64,000 nt of DNA, taken from Thermococcus sp. (lineage in GTDB: Archaea > Methanobacteriota_B > Thermococci > Thermococcales > Thermococcaceae). Positions within the stretch are counted from its first letter, which is position 1. Each line of letters opens with the position of its first letter. Below the pieces are notes generated by a model. That model worked only from the letters and a program-made list of their open reading frames with translations, had not been told where the DNA came from and searched no databases. This document shows positions 21,768 through 31,350 of this stretch, one piece after another. A program made the position numbers and the translations under genes. The DNA is taken from assembly GCF_015521605.1 (NCBI RefSeq), contig NZ_WANV01000030.1:1-64000 (forward strand), in the 5' to 3' direction.

Positions 21768-22493
21768 TCACCCCGTCAGGAGCTGGAACACCTCAACGAA
21801 GGCCTTTTTGCCCAGCCGCGAGCGGCGGATTTTATCCGAAACCTCGGCTATGTCGAAGGCTATTATCTTGAAGTTCTTTTTTATACCCTCCAGAACCTCA
21901 AGGAGCTCATCGAGTGTAAGCTCGCCGTGCTGGAAGCGGGCTATCCGGTACTCCGGGCGGAGAACGTCGAGGTCAACGGTCAGGTATATCTCTTCCCCCA
22001 GATACTTCTTCGTCTCTGCAATCACATCATCGAGGGAGTTGGTCTGGAGGTTGGGGTAGGCCCTCCACTTCCCGCGGACTTTCCTGCTCCTAAGCAGGGC
22101 CGGGAATATCTTGACCCTTCTGGTCCAGAGCTGGGTTCTTTCGGTGGTCGGTATCATGAGAACAGGTGCGAGAACTGCGGCCCGGTTTATCTTGCGCTCC
22201 TCCAGGGCGTAAGCCAGCCACGAACCGTGGTCGAGGTAGTCGTGCATCAAATCTGTGTGTGCATCGACGCTCAGCAGGGAGGCCGGTTGGAGTTTTTCGA
22301 TTATCCCGTACGTTGCGAGGTGCTCCCCAACTATGTAGGCGTTGTCCAGGGGTATGCGCTCGGAGAGGAGCTCAACCCTGCTGGACTCGACTATCATGTA
22401 GTCTTCAAGAAGCTTGTTCCTCCTGAGAAGCTGCAGAACGTAGAGAACACCGTCCCTGTTGGGTTTCTCGCCGAAGGGGATGAAGGTTACCAT
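21768..22493 (-). CDS. Arginase/agmatinase-superfamily hydrolase
   Basis: About 241 residues. The binuclear manganese ligands of the ureohydrolase fold are recognisable: SVDAHTDL (about 77-84), TVDLDVL and a late FDIAEVSD. The sequence is divergent from agmatinases, so the substrate is unclear. The ATG at 22493 follows GGGTGGAATCA. A minus-strand TATA box (GGTTTAAAAAG, about 22525-22536) lies upstream. Confidence 0.75.
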   Translation of the reverse strand: MVTFIPFGEKPNRDGVLYVLQLLRRNKLLEDYMIVESSRVELLSERIPLDNAYIVGEHLATYGIIEKLQPASLLSVDAHTDLMHDYLDHGSWLAYALEERKINRAAVLAPVLMIPTTERTQLWTRRVKIFPALLRSRKVRGKWRAYPNLQTNSLDDVIAETKKYLGEEIYLTVDLDVLRPEYRIARFQHGELTLDELLEVLEGIKKNFKIIAFDIAEVSDKIRRSRLGKKAFVEVFQLLTG

Positions 22494-22577
22494 TGATTCC
22501 ACCCATCGGGAGTTGCCGCTTCACTTTTTAAACCTTGGTGGAAATGATTGACATAATTTTGTTAAATTTTGACGCCA

Positions 22578-22590
22578 AAGTTTAAAAAGT
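22578..22590 (+). promoter_or_regulatory. Promoter of the hps-phi operon
   Basis: CCAAAGTTTAAAAAGTAG contains the TATA box (about 22580-22588), some 45 bases before the ATG at 22633. The genes up to 26874 follow without a gap large enough for another clear promoter. Confidence 0.55.
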
Positions 22591-22632
22591 AGCCCCATAA
22601 GATTAAAACGAAAACTCCTTGGAGGCGAGGGG

Positions 22633-23853
22633 ATGATACTTCAGGTCGCTCTTGACTTGACTGACATTGAACAGGCCATTTCTATCGCGGAGAAGGCCGC
22701 CCGTGGCGGTGCCCACTGGCTGGAGGTCGGAACGCCGCTCATCAAGAAGGAGGGCATGCGCGCGGTTGAGCTTCTCAAGAGACGCTTCCCGGACAGAAAG
22801 ATCGTCGCCGACCTTAAGACCATGGACACGGGGGCTCTGGAGGTCGAAATGGCAGCAAGACACGGTGCCGATGTCGTTTCTATTCTCGGTGTCGCCGATG
22901 ACAAGACGATAAAGGATGCCGTCGAGGTTGCAAGGCGCTATGGAATCAGGGTCATGGTTGATCTAATAGGCGTTAAGGACAAGGTCAAAAGGGCCAAGGA
23001 ACTTGAAAAGATGGGCGTTCACTACATCCTCGTCCATACGGGCATAGACGAACAGGTTCAGGGCAAAAGCCCGCTGGAAGACCTCGAAAAGGTCGTCAAA
23101 GCCGTCAGCGTTCCGGTTGCGGTCGCTGGCGGACTGAACCTTGAGACGATCCCGAAGGTCATCGAGCTGGGCGCCACCATCATCATAGTCGGCGGTGCCA
23201 TAACCAAGGCAGAGAACCCCGAGGAAGTCACCAGGAAGATAATCGACCTCTTCTGGGGAGAGTACATGATGACGATAAGGAAGGCCATGACCGACATAGT
23301 CGACCACATAGGCAACGTCGCGGAGAAGCTCAAGATAGAGCAGGTTCGCGGCTTCGTCGATGCCATGATTGGGGCGAACAAGATATTCATCTACGGCGCT
23401 GGAAGGAGCGGCCTCGTGGGCAAGGCCTTCGCGATGAGACTCATGCACCTTGACTTCAACGTTTACGTCGTCGGTGAGACCATAACGCCAGCCTTCGAGC
23501 CAGGTGACCTCCTCATAGCCATCAGCGGTTCCGGTGAGACCAACAGCATCGTCGATGCCGCTGAGATAGCCCGCAAACAGGGGGGTAAAGTGGTCGCGAT
23601 AACCTCCTATGCCAACTCGACCCTAGGAAAGCTCGCCGACGTGGTCGTTGAGATACCCGGAAGGGCCAAGACCGACATCCCGACGGATTACATAGCACGC
23701 CAAATGCTCACCAAGTACAAGTGGATAGCACCGATGGGCACTCTATTTGAGGACTCCACTATGATATTCCTTGACGGCATCATAGCCCTCCTCATGGCCA
23801 CCTTCCAGAAGACCGAAAAGGATATGAAGAAGAAGCATGCGACCCTTGAGTAA
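22633..23853 (+). CDS. Fused 3-hexulose-6-phosphate synthase / 6-phospho-3-hexuloisomerase
   Basis: A 406-residue bifunctional enzyme. Residues 1-210 are the Hps half of the OMP-decarboxylase fold (DLKTMDTG catalytic loop, VAVAGGLN and IIIVGGAIT phosphate sites). Residues 215-406 are the Phi half, a SIS isomerase (GAGRSGLVGKAFAMRL, ISGSGETNSI). Run in reverse, it turns fructose 6-phosphate into ribulose 5-phosphate and formaldehyde, which is how Thermococcales without an oxidative pentose pathway make pentoses. Confidence 0.97.
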   Translation: MILQVALDLTDIEQAISIAEKAARGGAHWLEVGTPLIKKEGMRAVELLKRRFPDRKIVADLKTMDTGALEVEMAARHGADVVSILGVADDKTIKDAVEVARRYGIRVMVDLIGVKDKVKRAKELEKMGVHYILVHTGIDEQVQGKSPLEDLEKVVKAVSVPVAVAGGLNLETIPKVIELGATIIIVGGAITKAENPEEVTRKIIDLFWGEYMMTIRKAMTDIVDHIGNVAEKLKIEQVRGFVDAMIGANKIFIYGAGRSGLVGKAFAMRLMHLDFNVYVVGETITPAFEPGDLLIAISGSGETNSIVDAAEIARKQGGKVVAITSYANSTLGKLADVVVEIPGRAKTDIPTDYIARQMLTKYKWIAPMGTLFEDSTMIFLDGIIALLMATFQKTEKDMKKKHATLE

Positions 23854-23862
23854 GGGGTCGCC

Positions 23863-24618
23863 ATGCAGTCTTTTACCCATCTTTTTGTTGGAATAGGGAA
23901 CACGGGAGCGCGGATAGTCAACAGCATAACGGCCGACGGTGTGGTCAAGGTAACCGTGAATCCCGCGTACTACCTTCTCCCCCACTCCGGCAGATACGAG
24001 GAGCGGCTCAGGAACTTCTTTTCCAGCCTCCCCGAAAACACTTTCCTCTGGCTGGTCTTCGATGACAAGGACATAAACCACGAGCTCAGAGAAATAATAA
24101 TCGACAGCGTCCCCAATGACACGATAAAACTCGCATACGTTTTGACGCCCAGGAAGGAACTCGTCGTTGAGGAGAAGCCCCAGTGGGCCTCGGACTTTGA
24201 GACGGTGTTCTATGATTCCCTCTGGGACTTCTTCGAGGACGAGAACGCCTCCCTGTCAACGGCGTTTGAGGAGGCATCGAAAAACATCGCCGCCATGTTC
24301 TCCAGGCTATACTACTACCTTGAGACTCAGATGCTCGTCAACATAGACTACGCCGACCTGTTCAACATGATCCGCGGTGGCAACGTCGGAATCCTCCGCC
24401 TCCTCAGGGAGGTTGACTTCGGATGGCACTGGGGCATCTGGGACAGGGGGCTTGTGGGAATCCTCGTCGGTAGGGAGTTCCCCTTGAAAGACGCCCATGG
24501 AATACTCGGGAACTTCCAGGAGATACTGGCAGAGAAGGACATTATCTGGGGCGTCGTGATGGACGATAGCCTCACCAGAGAGGTCGAGATACTGGCACTC
24601 CTGGTCAAGAGGTGGTAA
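23863..24618 (+). CDS. Divergent FtsZ/tubulin-superfamily-like protein
   Basis: A 251-residue protein, shorter than FtsZ. The N-terminus HLFVGIGNTGARIVN resembles the first nucleotide loop of FtsZ (GVGGGGxNAV). The C-terminal part matches the FtsZ pattern: DYADLFNMIRGGNVGILRL like the FtsZ DFADV segment, then GLVGILVG and DIIWGVVMDDSLTREVEIL, the hallmark IIWG strand (about 227-230). The central GGGTGTG signature is absent: that region reads WLVFDDKDINHEL. GTP hydrolysis is therefore doubtful. It is 9 bases after hps-phi. The relation is inferred from motifs, not from alignment. Confidence 0.6.
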   Translation: MQSFTHLFVGIGNTGARIVNSITADGVVKVTVNPAYYLLPHSGRYEERLRNFFSSLPENTFLWLVFDDKDINHELREIIIDSVPNDTIKLAYVLTPRKELVVEEKPQWASDFETVFYDSLWDFFEDENASLSTAFEEASKNIAAMFSRLYYYLETQMLVNIDYADLFNMIRGGNVGILRLLREVDFGWHWGIWDRGLVGILVGREFPLKDAHGILGNFQEILAEKDIIWGVVMDDSLTREVEILALLVKRW

Positions 24619-24619
24619 A

Positions 24620-25264
24620 ATGAAGGCGGTTCTCTTCGATATAGACGGGACGATACTAACGGAAATGCCGCTCATTCAGCTCTTCCTTCCCCAGGTTTAT
24701 GACAAGCTCTCCAGGAAGTTTGGAATCAGCAGGGACGAGGCCAGGGCACAGTTCCTGAACGAGATCTTTGGAAGGCGGGACACTTACGACTGGCACGACT
24801 GGAACTTCTTCTTCAAGCTCTTCGACCTGGATCTGAAGTATGAGGAACTGCTGAGGGCATATCCCCACAAGGTTCATGTTTACCCCGATACTCTGCCGAC
24901 CCTGAAATGGCTCAAGGAGGCCGGGTACAAGCTCGGTGTTGTAACGAGCGGCCCGGAATACCAGCGGCTGAAGCTCAGGCTCGCTGGACTGCTGGACTAC
25001 TTTGATGTCGTCGTTACCCGGGACGACGTCAACGCCATAAAGCCCGAACCCAGGATATTCCTCTACGCCGTTGAGAGCCTCGGCGTTGAGCCTTCAGAGG
25101 CAATTATGGTGGGTGATTCCCTCGGCCAGGATGTCTACGGTGCCAAAAACGTGGGGATGACCGCCGTGTGGATAAACCGGGAGGGCGAAAAGGGTTATAA
25201 CATGGCCGATTACGAGATTAGAACCCTTCATGAACTGAGAAAGATACTGGGGGGATGGGAATGA
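24620..25264 (+). CDS. HAD-family phosphatase
   Basis: A 214-residue HAD hydrolase: motif I FDIDGTIL with nucleophile Asp8, motif II VVTSGP, motif III Lys in AIKPEPRIF, motif IV VGDSLGQD. The cap is helical (residues 15-90). It resembles phosphoglycolate phosphatase/pyrophosphatase-type enzymes, but the substrate cannot be read from sequence. It starts one base after the stop of the FtsZ-like gene. Confidence 0.9.
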   Translation: MKAVLFDIDGTILTEMPLIQLFLPQVYDKLSRKFGISRDEARAQFLNEIFGRRDTYDWHDWNFFFKLFDLDLKYEELLRAYPHKVHVYPDTLPTLKWLKEAGYKLGVVTSGPEYQRLKLRLAGLLDYFDVVVTRDDVNAIKPEPRIFLYAVESLGVEPSEAIMVGDSLGQDVYGAKNVGMTAVWINREGEKGYNMADYEIRTLHELRKILGGWE

Positions 25265-25437
25265 AGGAAATATTTGACATAGAGGGCGTGTTTGTCAGGT
25301 ATAGGGAGGAAAAGGTTGAGCTTGAAAACGGCCATGAGCTGACTCACAGGAGCGAAGAACCAACAGAACTGTGGTGGAAGCTCAAGGAGGCAATAAAGGG
25401 CAAACGGGTTAGAATAGTTGTCTATGAGGTTGAATGA
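25261..25437 (+). CDS. Small conserved hypothetical protein
   Basis: A 58-residue protein starting MKEIFDIEGVFVRYREEK, its ATG overlapping the HAD stop (ATGA). It is a small alternating beta/charged sequence ending VRIVVYEVE. The next gene in turn overlaps its stop, so it is a genuine member of a translationally coupled operon. I do not recognise it. Confidence 0.65.
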   Translation: MKEIFDIEGVFVRYREEKVELENGHELTHRSEEPTELWWKLKEAIKGKRVRIVVYEVE

Positions 25438-26249
25438 GCATGATAGCACATGTGATCAACACCGACGTTGGGAACCGGGGGGTTCTCTGGATGTACCTCG
25501 GCTACCGCAGGGAAAACCCCAATTTTTTACATAATTCTGCAAGAATGTTTCTGGACAATTATGAGCGCGTCCTTCTGATAACCGGCTTCCCCATACCCCC
25601 CATGATGCGGGCGGAAACCGATGGCCCGCCGGGGACGCTCGCCATAGCAAAGGCAGTGGAGACCCTGGGGGGGCGGGCGGAGATACTAACGTACCCTGAG
25701 GTAAAGGAAGCCCTGGAGCCGTTCCGCCTCAGCTTCACGGACGAACCGGAGATAGACAACTATTCCCTTGTTATAGCGGTGGAGACCCCCGGGAGGGCAA
25801 GGGACGGGAAGTACTACTCCATGAGCGGCCTTGAGATAACCCGGGAGACCTTTGACTGGGCGGTTTTGAAGGCAAGGGAGCTCGGAGTGCCCACGATAGG
25901 GATAGGGGACGGCGGTAACGAGGCAGGCATGGGGAAAATCAGAGAACTCGTGGAAAAATACGTGCCCCTGGGAAAAAAGATAGCGAGCGTCGTCGAGACA
26001 GACGAGCTCATCCTTTCGGCAGTTTCCAACTGGGGGGCCTATGGACTTGTCGCTCAGGCCTCGGTGGAATTCGGCCGGAAACTACTCCCGGACTGGGACG
26101 AGAGGACGATAGTCAGGATAACGTCAAAGCTCGGGCTCATAGATGGGGTCTCCAAAGCTCCAACCCCAACGGTCGATGGAATAGGCCTCGACGTCCACGA
26201 GGGAATCGTTGAACTTTTAAACGCCTTGGTGAATGAGGCGCTAAGGTGA
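25434..26249 (+). CDS. DUF4392 / D-glutamate cyclase-type protein
   Basis: A 271-residue protein resembling the DUF4392 family, which includes the C-terminal half of eukaryotic D-glutamate cyclase. Visible family segments are RVLLITGFPIPP, ETDGPPGTLAIAKA and the strong GIGDGGNEAGMGKI motif at about residues 157-170. The likely reaction is conversion of D-glutamate to 5-oxo-D-proline, inferred from family. It overlaps the preceding small gene (ATGA). Confidence 0.8.
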   Translation: MSMIAHVINTDVGNRGVLWMYLGYRRENPNFLHNSARMFLDNYERVLLITGFPIPPMMRAETDGPPGTLAIAKAVETLGGRAEILTYPEVKEALEPFRLSFTDEPEIDNYSLVIAVETPGRARDGKYYSMSGLEITRETFDWAVLKARELGVPTIGIGDGGNEAGMGKIRELVEKYVPLGKKIASVVETDELILSAVSNWGAYGLVAQASVEFGRKLLPDWDERTIVRITSKLGLIDGVSKAPTPTVDGIGLDVHEGIVELLNALVNEALR

Positions 26250-26253
26250 TGGA

Positions 26254-26874
26254 ATGAGGCTCGGTGAATTCATAACCAACGAGGAAAGTCTCCGTATAAT
26301 AGAGAGAACCCGAGAATACGCCAGGCACTTCTTTGAGCGGGAGGGAACCCACGGCTTCAGTCACGTCGAGAGGGTTTTCAACCTCTGTATGCACATCGGG
26401 CGGGAGGAAGGGGCCGACCTGGAAGTTCTGGCACTTGCCGCGCTCCTCCACGACGTTGCCAGGCCGCTGGAGAGCGCCGGAAAAGTCAAGGATCACGCCC
26501 TTGAGGGAGCTAGGATAGCGAGGCAGTACCTCCGGAGCCTTGGCTACGCGGAGGATAAAATCGAGGCAGTTGCCCACGCAATAGAGGCCCATCGCTTTTC
26601 CCGTGGCCCCGAGCCGAAAACTTTGGAGGCCAAGATTCTCAGCGACGCCGACAAGCTTGACGCTATCGGCGCGATAGGTGTTGCGAGAGTCTTCATGTAC
26701 TCGGGCGAGCACGGCAGGGACATTGAGGCCTCTCTGAGGCACTTCGAGGAGAAGATACTGAAGCTCAAAGACCTGATGTACACCGAAACAGCGAAGAAGA
26801 TGGCCGGGGAGAGGCACCGCTTCACCGAGGAATTCATCGAGCGTATAAGGAGTGAAATAGAGGGCGAAATCTGA
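26254..26874 (+). CDS. HD-domain phosphohydrolase
   Basis: A 206-residue HD protein of the YedJ type: HGFSHVERV supplies the first His, LLHDVARP the HD pair (about 69-70), HAIEAHRF and LSDADKLDAIG the later ligands. It probably hydrolyses a nucleotide or another phosphoester. It follows the DUF4392 gene by 4 bases and seems to end the operon begun by hps-phi. Confidence 0.88.
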   Translation: MRLGEFITNEESLRIIERTREYARHFFEREGTHGFSHVERVFNLCMHIGREEGADLEVLALAALLHDVARPLESAGKVKDHALEGARIARQYLRSLGYAEDKIEAVAHAIEAHRFSRGPEPKTLEAKILSDADKLDAIGAIGVARVFMYSGEHGRDIEASLRHFEEKILKLKDLMYTETAKKMAGERHRFTEEFIERIRSEIEGEI

Positions 26875-26974
26875 ACTTCCTCCCGTTCTTTCCCCCATAA
26901 TAAGGTTTTTAAATGACTTTCAGAATTAAGGGTTAGCCCTTTAAGTTCATTCTTCAGGCAAGGGAGGTGAGGAG

Positions 26975-27487
26975 ATGAAGGCGCCAATCTGTGAGGTGTG
27001 TTTGAAGACCGACGACATTCTGTGCCCGGCCGACGAGAAAAAACTTCAGGAAGGGGTTATATCCGAACTGGATGTTAAGGTCGCGAGACTCCTGTACCAG
27101 CTCATCGGTGACGCTGATGTTGAGTTTAAGAGGGCCGTCGAGGCAGGTGACCTGATAGTCATAATGGTCGGGGAAGGCGACGTTCCGATAACCATCGGGA
27201 AGGGCGGTAAGAACATAAAGGCCCTCATGAGGGAGCTTGGAAAGAGGATACGCGTTATTGAGGCCGTTGACGTCAAGGGAACCGAGGACGTTAAGAAGCT
27301 CGCCACCGACCTTCTCTACCCTGCCGGGGTCTTTGGCGTTAACATCGTCTACAAGCCCGGCGGTGGAACCTACTACAAGGTTCTCGTGCTCAACAGGGAC
27401 AGAAGGAAGCTCCCCGAAAAGGGTGACGTGCTTGAGAGCATACTTTCCCAGATAGCAGGGGAGGATGTTAAGATAAACTTCATCTGA
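26975..27487 (+). CDS. NusA-like KH-domain RNA-binding protein
   Basis: A 170-residue archaeal NusA-like protein with two KH domains. The first holds the GxxG loop IGKGGKNIKALMRELGKRI (about 72-90). An N-terminal cysteine motif CEVCLKTDDILC is present. A TATA box (GGTTTTTAAATG, about 26904-26915) precedes it. It is thought to act in transcription or ribosomal RNA handling. It lies just upstream of aspS. Confidence 0.85.
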   Translation: MKAPICEVCLKTDDILCPADEKKLQEGVISELDVKVARLLYQLIGDADVEFKRAVEAGDLIVIMVGEGDVPITIGKGGKNIKALMRELGKRIRVIEAVDVKGTEDVKKLATDLLYPAGVFGVNIVYKPGGGTYYKVLVLNRDRRKLPEKGDVLESILSQIAGEDVKINFI

Positions 27488-27515
27488 TCTCTTTTTCCTT
27501 ATGGAGGTTTTGGGG

Positions 27516-28832
27516 ATGTACCGGACGCACTATTCAAGCCAGATTACTGAAGAGCTGAACGGTCAGAAGGTTAAGGTTGCCGGATGGGTCTGGGAAATCA
27601 AGGATCTCGGTGGAATAAAGTTCCTCTGGATAAGGGACAGGGACGGCATAGTCCAAGTCACCGCCCCCAAGAAGAAGGTCGACCCGGAGCTGTTCAAGCT
27701 CATACCCAAGCTGAACGCCGAGGACGTTATAGCCGTTGAGGGCGTGGTGAACTTTACCCCGAAGGCGAAGCTGGGCTTCGAAATCCTTCCGGAGAGGCTT
27801 GAAGTGCTCAGCAGGGCGGAGAGCCCGCTCCCGCTCGACCCGACTGGAAAGGTGAAGGCAGAGCTCGACACGAGGCTCGACAACCGCTTCATGGACGTCA
27901 GAAGGCCCGAGGTAATGGCGATTTTCAAGATACGTTCCAGCGTCTTCAAGGCAGTCAGGGATTTCTTCCACGGTGAAGGCTTCGTTGAGGTTCACACCCC
28001 GAAGATAATCGCCACCGCCACCGAGGGCGGAACCGAGCTCTTCCCGATGAAGTACTTCGAGAAGGACGCCTTCCTTGCCCAGAGCCCGCAGCTCTACAAG
28101 CAGATAATGATGGCCACCGGCCTCGACAGGGTCTACGAGATAGCCCCCATCTTCCGCGCAGAGGAGCACAACACCACCAGGCACCTCAACGAGGCCTGGA
28201 GCATCGACGCCGAGATGGCGTTCATAGAAAACGAGGAGGAGGTCATGAGCCTCCTTGAGAGGCTCGTTGCCCACGCCATCGAATACGTCCGCGAGCACAA
28301 CGGGAGGGAGCTTGAAGTCCTTGGATTCGAACTTGAGGAACCGAAGCTGCCCTTCCCGCGCGTCACCTACGATAGGGCCCTTGAGATACTCGCCGACCTC
28401 GGAAAGGAAATCCCCTGGGGCGAGGACATAGACACAGAGGGGGAGAAGCTCCTCGGAAAGTACATGCTCGAAAACGAAAACGCGCCCCTATACTTCATCT
28501 ACCAGTACCCCAGCGACGCAAAGCCGTTCTATATAATGAAATATGAGAACAGGCCCGAGATCAGCCGCTCCTTCGACCTTGAGTACAGGGGAATAGAGAT
28601 AACCTCGGGCGGCCAGAGGGAGCACAGGGTTGACGTCCTCATCGAGCAGATCAGGGAGAAGGGGCTCAACCCAGCCAGCTTCGAATTCTACCTCAAGGCC
28701 TTCCGTTACGGAATGCCCCCGCACGGCGGTTTCGGTCTCGGTGCGGAGAGGCTGATAAAACAGATGCTCGACCTCAACAACATAAGGGAAGTCATCCTGT
28801 TCCCAAGGGACAGGAGAAGATTAACACCGTAA
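27516..28832 (+). CDS. aspS: Aspartyl-tRNA synthetase
   Basis: A 438-residue class II synthetase of the archaeal type, nearly the same length and N-terminus ([19 protein letters not shown]) as the characterised T. kodakarensis enzyme. The OB-fold anticodon domain covers about residues 1-105. The catalytic domain shows motif 2 ([14 protein letters not shown]) and motif 3 ([13 protein letters not shown]). The start is the ATG after GGAGGTTTTGGGG; the ATG at 27501 overlaps that ribosome site. Confidence 0.97.
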   Translation: MYRTHYSSQITEELNGQKVKVAGWVWEIKDLGGIKFLWIRDRDGIVQVTAPKKKVDPELFKLIPKLNAEDVIAVEGVVNFTPKAKLGFEILPERLEVLSRAESPLPLDPTGKVKAELDTRLDNRFMDVRRPEVMAIFKIRSSVFKAVRDFFHGEGFVEVHTPKIIATATEGGTELFPMKYFEKDAFLAQSPQLYKQIMMATGLDRVYEIAPIFRAEEHNTTRHLNEAWSIDAEMAFIENEEEVMSLLERLVAHAIEYVREHNGRELEVLGFELEEPKLPFPRVTYDRALEILADLGKEIPWGEDIDTEGEKLLGKYMLENENAPLYFIYQYPSDAKPFYIMKYENRPEISRSFDLEYRGIEITSGGQREHRVDVLIEQIREKGLNPASFEFYLKAFRYGMPPHGGFGLGAERLIKQMLDLNNIREVILFPRDRRRLTP

Positions 28833-28833
28833 C

Positions 28834-28866
28834 ATCTTTATATCACCTTTTCCTTTTGGTGATTAG
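28834..28866 (+). promoter_or_regulatory. Promoter with inverted repeat upstream of the S-layer-like gene
   Basis: CATCTTTATATCACC supplies a TATA box. It runs into an inverted repeat ATCACC-N10-GGTGAT (28843-28864) that would lie over the transcript start, a typical operator position. The coding start is at 28893. Confidence 0.5.
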
Positions 28867-28892
28867 TTAACTACTCTTTGGAGGCTGGAGAT

Positions 28893-30935
28893 ATGAAAAA
28901 GGTAGCCGCTTTAATCCTGCTGGGCCTGATGATTTTCTCCCTGACACCCATGGTGCACCTAGTAAAATCCGCAGGCGTGCCAGAATCCGCCAGTATATCA
29001 GGTGTTTCCCTTGGTCTTGGCGATAAGGCAGTTCTGGGGCCCTTTGAGGTTCAGTTTGTCGACGTTAACCCCAACTGGAGCAAGATCTATCTCCAGGTCG
29101 ACGGTCCTCAGGGGCCTCTAAGGTACGTCGTCAGTCAGGACGGGTACCTCCTCTACCCGTCGAGCGCGAACGTTTACCTCAACGTGAGCTTGGTGTGGAT
29201 TAGGTACGATACCAAGTCCATACTGCTGGAGCTTCAGTCCCCTCTCCAGAAGGTTCTTTCGGATAAGAACTTGGTCGTGGGGGATGAGATAACCCTTCCC
29301 GAGGGCTTTCCCCAGATTAAAATAAAGCTGACCGCGGTTTCCGGTGACACTGCATCCTTTAAGGTCACCATGCCCTACGGAGACGTGTACACGCTGACCA
29401 TAGACAAGGGCTCGGCAGGAAGCGTGAGGTACAAGCTCGACGATACCCACTCCTACTCCAACTACCTCTCCATAGAAGTCACGAACACCGTTAACAACGG
29501 GGCGACGATAAACGTCTACGTCCCAAAAATCGCGTCCACGAACTTCCAGATCGTCAAGAAGGGCGGCGAGGTTAACCCGCCCGAGCAGGTTGAGACCGTT
29601 CTCCTCTACAACGACCTACTCTACGTTAACGAGAAGCTTCCTTTAACTGTTGACAACACCACCTACTACATCAAGCTCGTCTCCACGATTCCCGACGTCG
29701 TTAAGGTCGAGGTTCTCAGGGGTAGCAGCAGCCTCGGCACGATGCTCCTCGAGGTGGGGGACGAGCCGAAGAACGTTCCCAACGCACCCCTCAAGCTCTC
29801 AGTCCAGAACGTCGAGCCAGACTACAAGAGAGCCGTCATCAGGGTTTACGGTCCGGCCGGTGCACAGGTGACTCCTATACTGAGGCAGGCCAACGTTATT
29901 GCTAAAATCGACGCTGTTCCGAAGGCGATACTCCTCAATGACAACCTCGTTGTCACGATAAACGTCCAGAACCTTGGAAGGGGAGACGCCTACGACGTGA
30001 GCGTTGCCGCGCCGATACCCAACGACTTTGAGCTCGTGAGCATGACCAAGACCTGGACCCTCAAGACGTTCCCTGCTTTCACCAGCATGCCGGCGCTCAT
30101 CTACGTTCTCAAGCCCACAAAGGTTGGTGAGTTCGAGATTGGAAAGGCCATCGTTACCTTCTACGACGACAAGAGCCTTGAGACCGGAAAGAAGAGGACC
30201 ATATACTCCCCGATTCTCAGCGGCATCAAGGTTTACAGCATACCTGCCATAGACGTCACCGCCCAGGCTTACAACGGCACCTGGGCCGACTACGTGGGTG
30301 CAAAGGTGGGCGATACCGTCAAGGTCAAGTTCACCATCTCCGCCGGCGAGGGCAACCCCGACTATGAGTTCGTGACGAACGCCACGCTCCTCCTCGACCT
30401 CCCTGCCAGTCTCGATGGACAGTCCTCGATCAAGATAGGAACCATTAAGGCCGGGGAAACCAAGACGGTTCAGGTAGACCTGACGGTGCTGAAGGAAAGC
30501 CTCACCAATGTAAGGGCGACGCTCGTCTACCTCGACCCGCTCGGAAACGAGCACAGGCTTGAACTCGGCAACCTCATCACGATCAACAGCATCCCGCCCA
30601 AGGTGGTCGTTGAGGAGGTTAAGGTCTGGCCAACTCCCGAGGAGCTTCCGGGCTACGTCAACCAGACCCTGGCCAAGATGAGCGACCCCACTCCCCTCGC
30701 GGAGGAACTCAAGGGCATAGCCGAGGTGTACAGTCCGACGGGCAACCCCTGGAAGCCGCTCGCTATACTATTCATTATAGTGGCCTTTGTGCTCGCGGGT
30801 GTCACCTACAAGTACTGGGACGAGTCTGAGAAGCTCAAGGAGAAGCTTGAGAGGAAGAAGAGCAGGCGCCCAGGAGGGCTGCCCAAGAAGACCGAGGAAG
30901 GGGAAAAGGAGGGCACCGAAATAGTTGAACTCTGA
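28893..30935 (+). CDS. S-layer-like surface protein (COG1361 type)
   Basis: About 680 residues. It has a signal peptide (KKVAALILLGLMIFSLTPMV), a long extracellular beta-sandwich region with repeats of the kind used for cell-surface scaffolds (NLVVTINVQNLGRGDAYDV; VKVKFTISAGEGNPDYEF), and a single C-terminal membrane helix (PLAILFIIVAFVLAGVTYKY) followed by a basic cytoplasmic tail. The start follows GGAGGCTGGAGAT. Function beyond surface anchoring is unknown. Confidence 0.8.
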   Translation: MKKVAALILLGLMIFSLTPMVHLVKSAGVPESASISGVSLGLGDKAVLGPFEVQFVDVNPNWSKIYLQVDGPQGPLRYVVSQDGYLLYPSSANVYLNVSLVWIRYDTKSILLELQSPLQKVLSDKNLVVGDEITLPEGFPQIKIKLTAVSGDTASFKVTMPYGDVYTLTIDKGSAGSVRYKLDDTHSYSNYLSIEVTNTVNNGATINVYVPKIASTNFQIVKKGGEVNPPEQVETVLLYNDLLYVNEKLPLTVDNTTYYIKLVSTIPDVVKVEVLRGSSSLGTMLLEVGDEPKNVPNAPLKLSVQNVEPDYKRAVIRVYGPAGAQVTPILRQANVIAKIDAVPKAILLNDNLVVTINVQNLGRGDAYDVSVAAPIPNDFELVSMTKTWTLKTFPAFTSMPALIYVLKPTKVGEFEIGKAIVTFYDDKSLETGKKRTIYSPILSGIKVYSIPAIDVTAQAYNGTWADYVGAKVGDTVKVKFTISAGEGNPDYEFVTNATLLLDLPASLDGQSSIKIGTIKAGETKTVQVDLTVLKESLTNVRATLVYLDPLGNEHRLELGNLITINSIPPKVVVEEVKVWPTPEELPGYVNQTLAKMSDPTPLAEELKGIAEVYSPTGNPWKPLAILFIIVAFVLAGVTYKYWDESEKLKEKLERKKSRRPGGLPKKTEEGEKEGTEIVEL

Positions 30936-30990
30936 CCTCTCTTTTCCTTAAATTTATAAGTTCCTTTTCTCACTTCCATCGGGATGGACG

Positions 30991-31347
30991 ATGTTCAGGT
31001 ACAAGCAGGTCATAGTTGCCAGGAAGGATTTAAAGCTCAGCAAGGGCAAGTTTGCCGTCCAGGTGGCACACGGGGCTGTTACCGCTGCCCTCAAGGCCCA
31101 GAAGGAAAAGTCCGAGTGGTTCAGGGCATGGTTCCATGAGGGGCAGAAAAAGGTCGTCGTCAAGGCCGAAAACGAGAGAGAGCTCTTCGAACTGAAGGCC
31201 CAGGCGGAGAAACTCGGCATCCCAACGGCGCTCATCAGGGACGCTGGCCTAACCGAGATTCCGCCGGGAACGGTAACGGTTCTGGCGCTCGGCCCTGCCC
31301 CGGAGGAGCTCGTCGACAAAGTTACCGGCCATCTGAAGCTGGTGTGA
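30991..31347 (+). CDS. pth2: Peptidyl-tRNA hydrolase, archaeal type (Pth2)
   Basis: A 118-residue Pth2 that frees tRNAs from stalled peptides. The family is plain from [20 protein letters not shown], the [13 protein letters not shown] strand and [24 protein letters not shown] box (AAATTTATAAG, about 30951-30961) lies upstream. It is directly followed, 3 bases on, by truD. Confidence 0.96.
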   Translation: MFRYKQVIVARKDLKLSKGKFAVQVAHGAVTAALKAQKEKSEWFRAWFHEGQKKVVVKAENERELFELKAQAEKLGIPTALIRDAGLTEIPPGTVTVLALGPAPEELVDKVTGHLKLV

Positions 31348-31350
31348 GCC

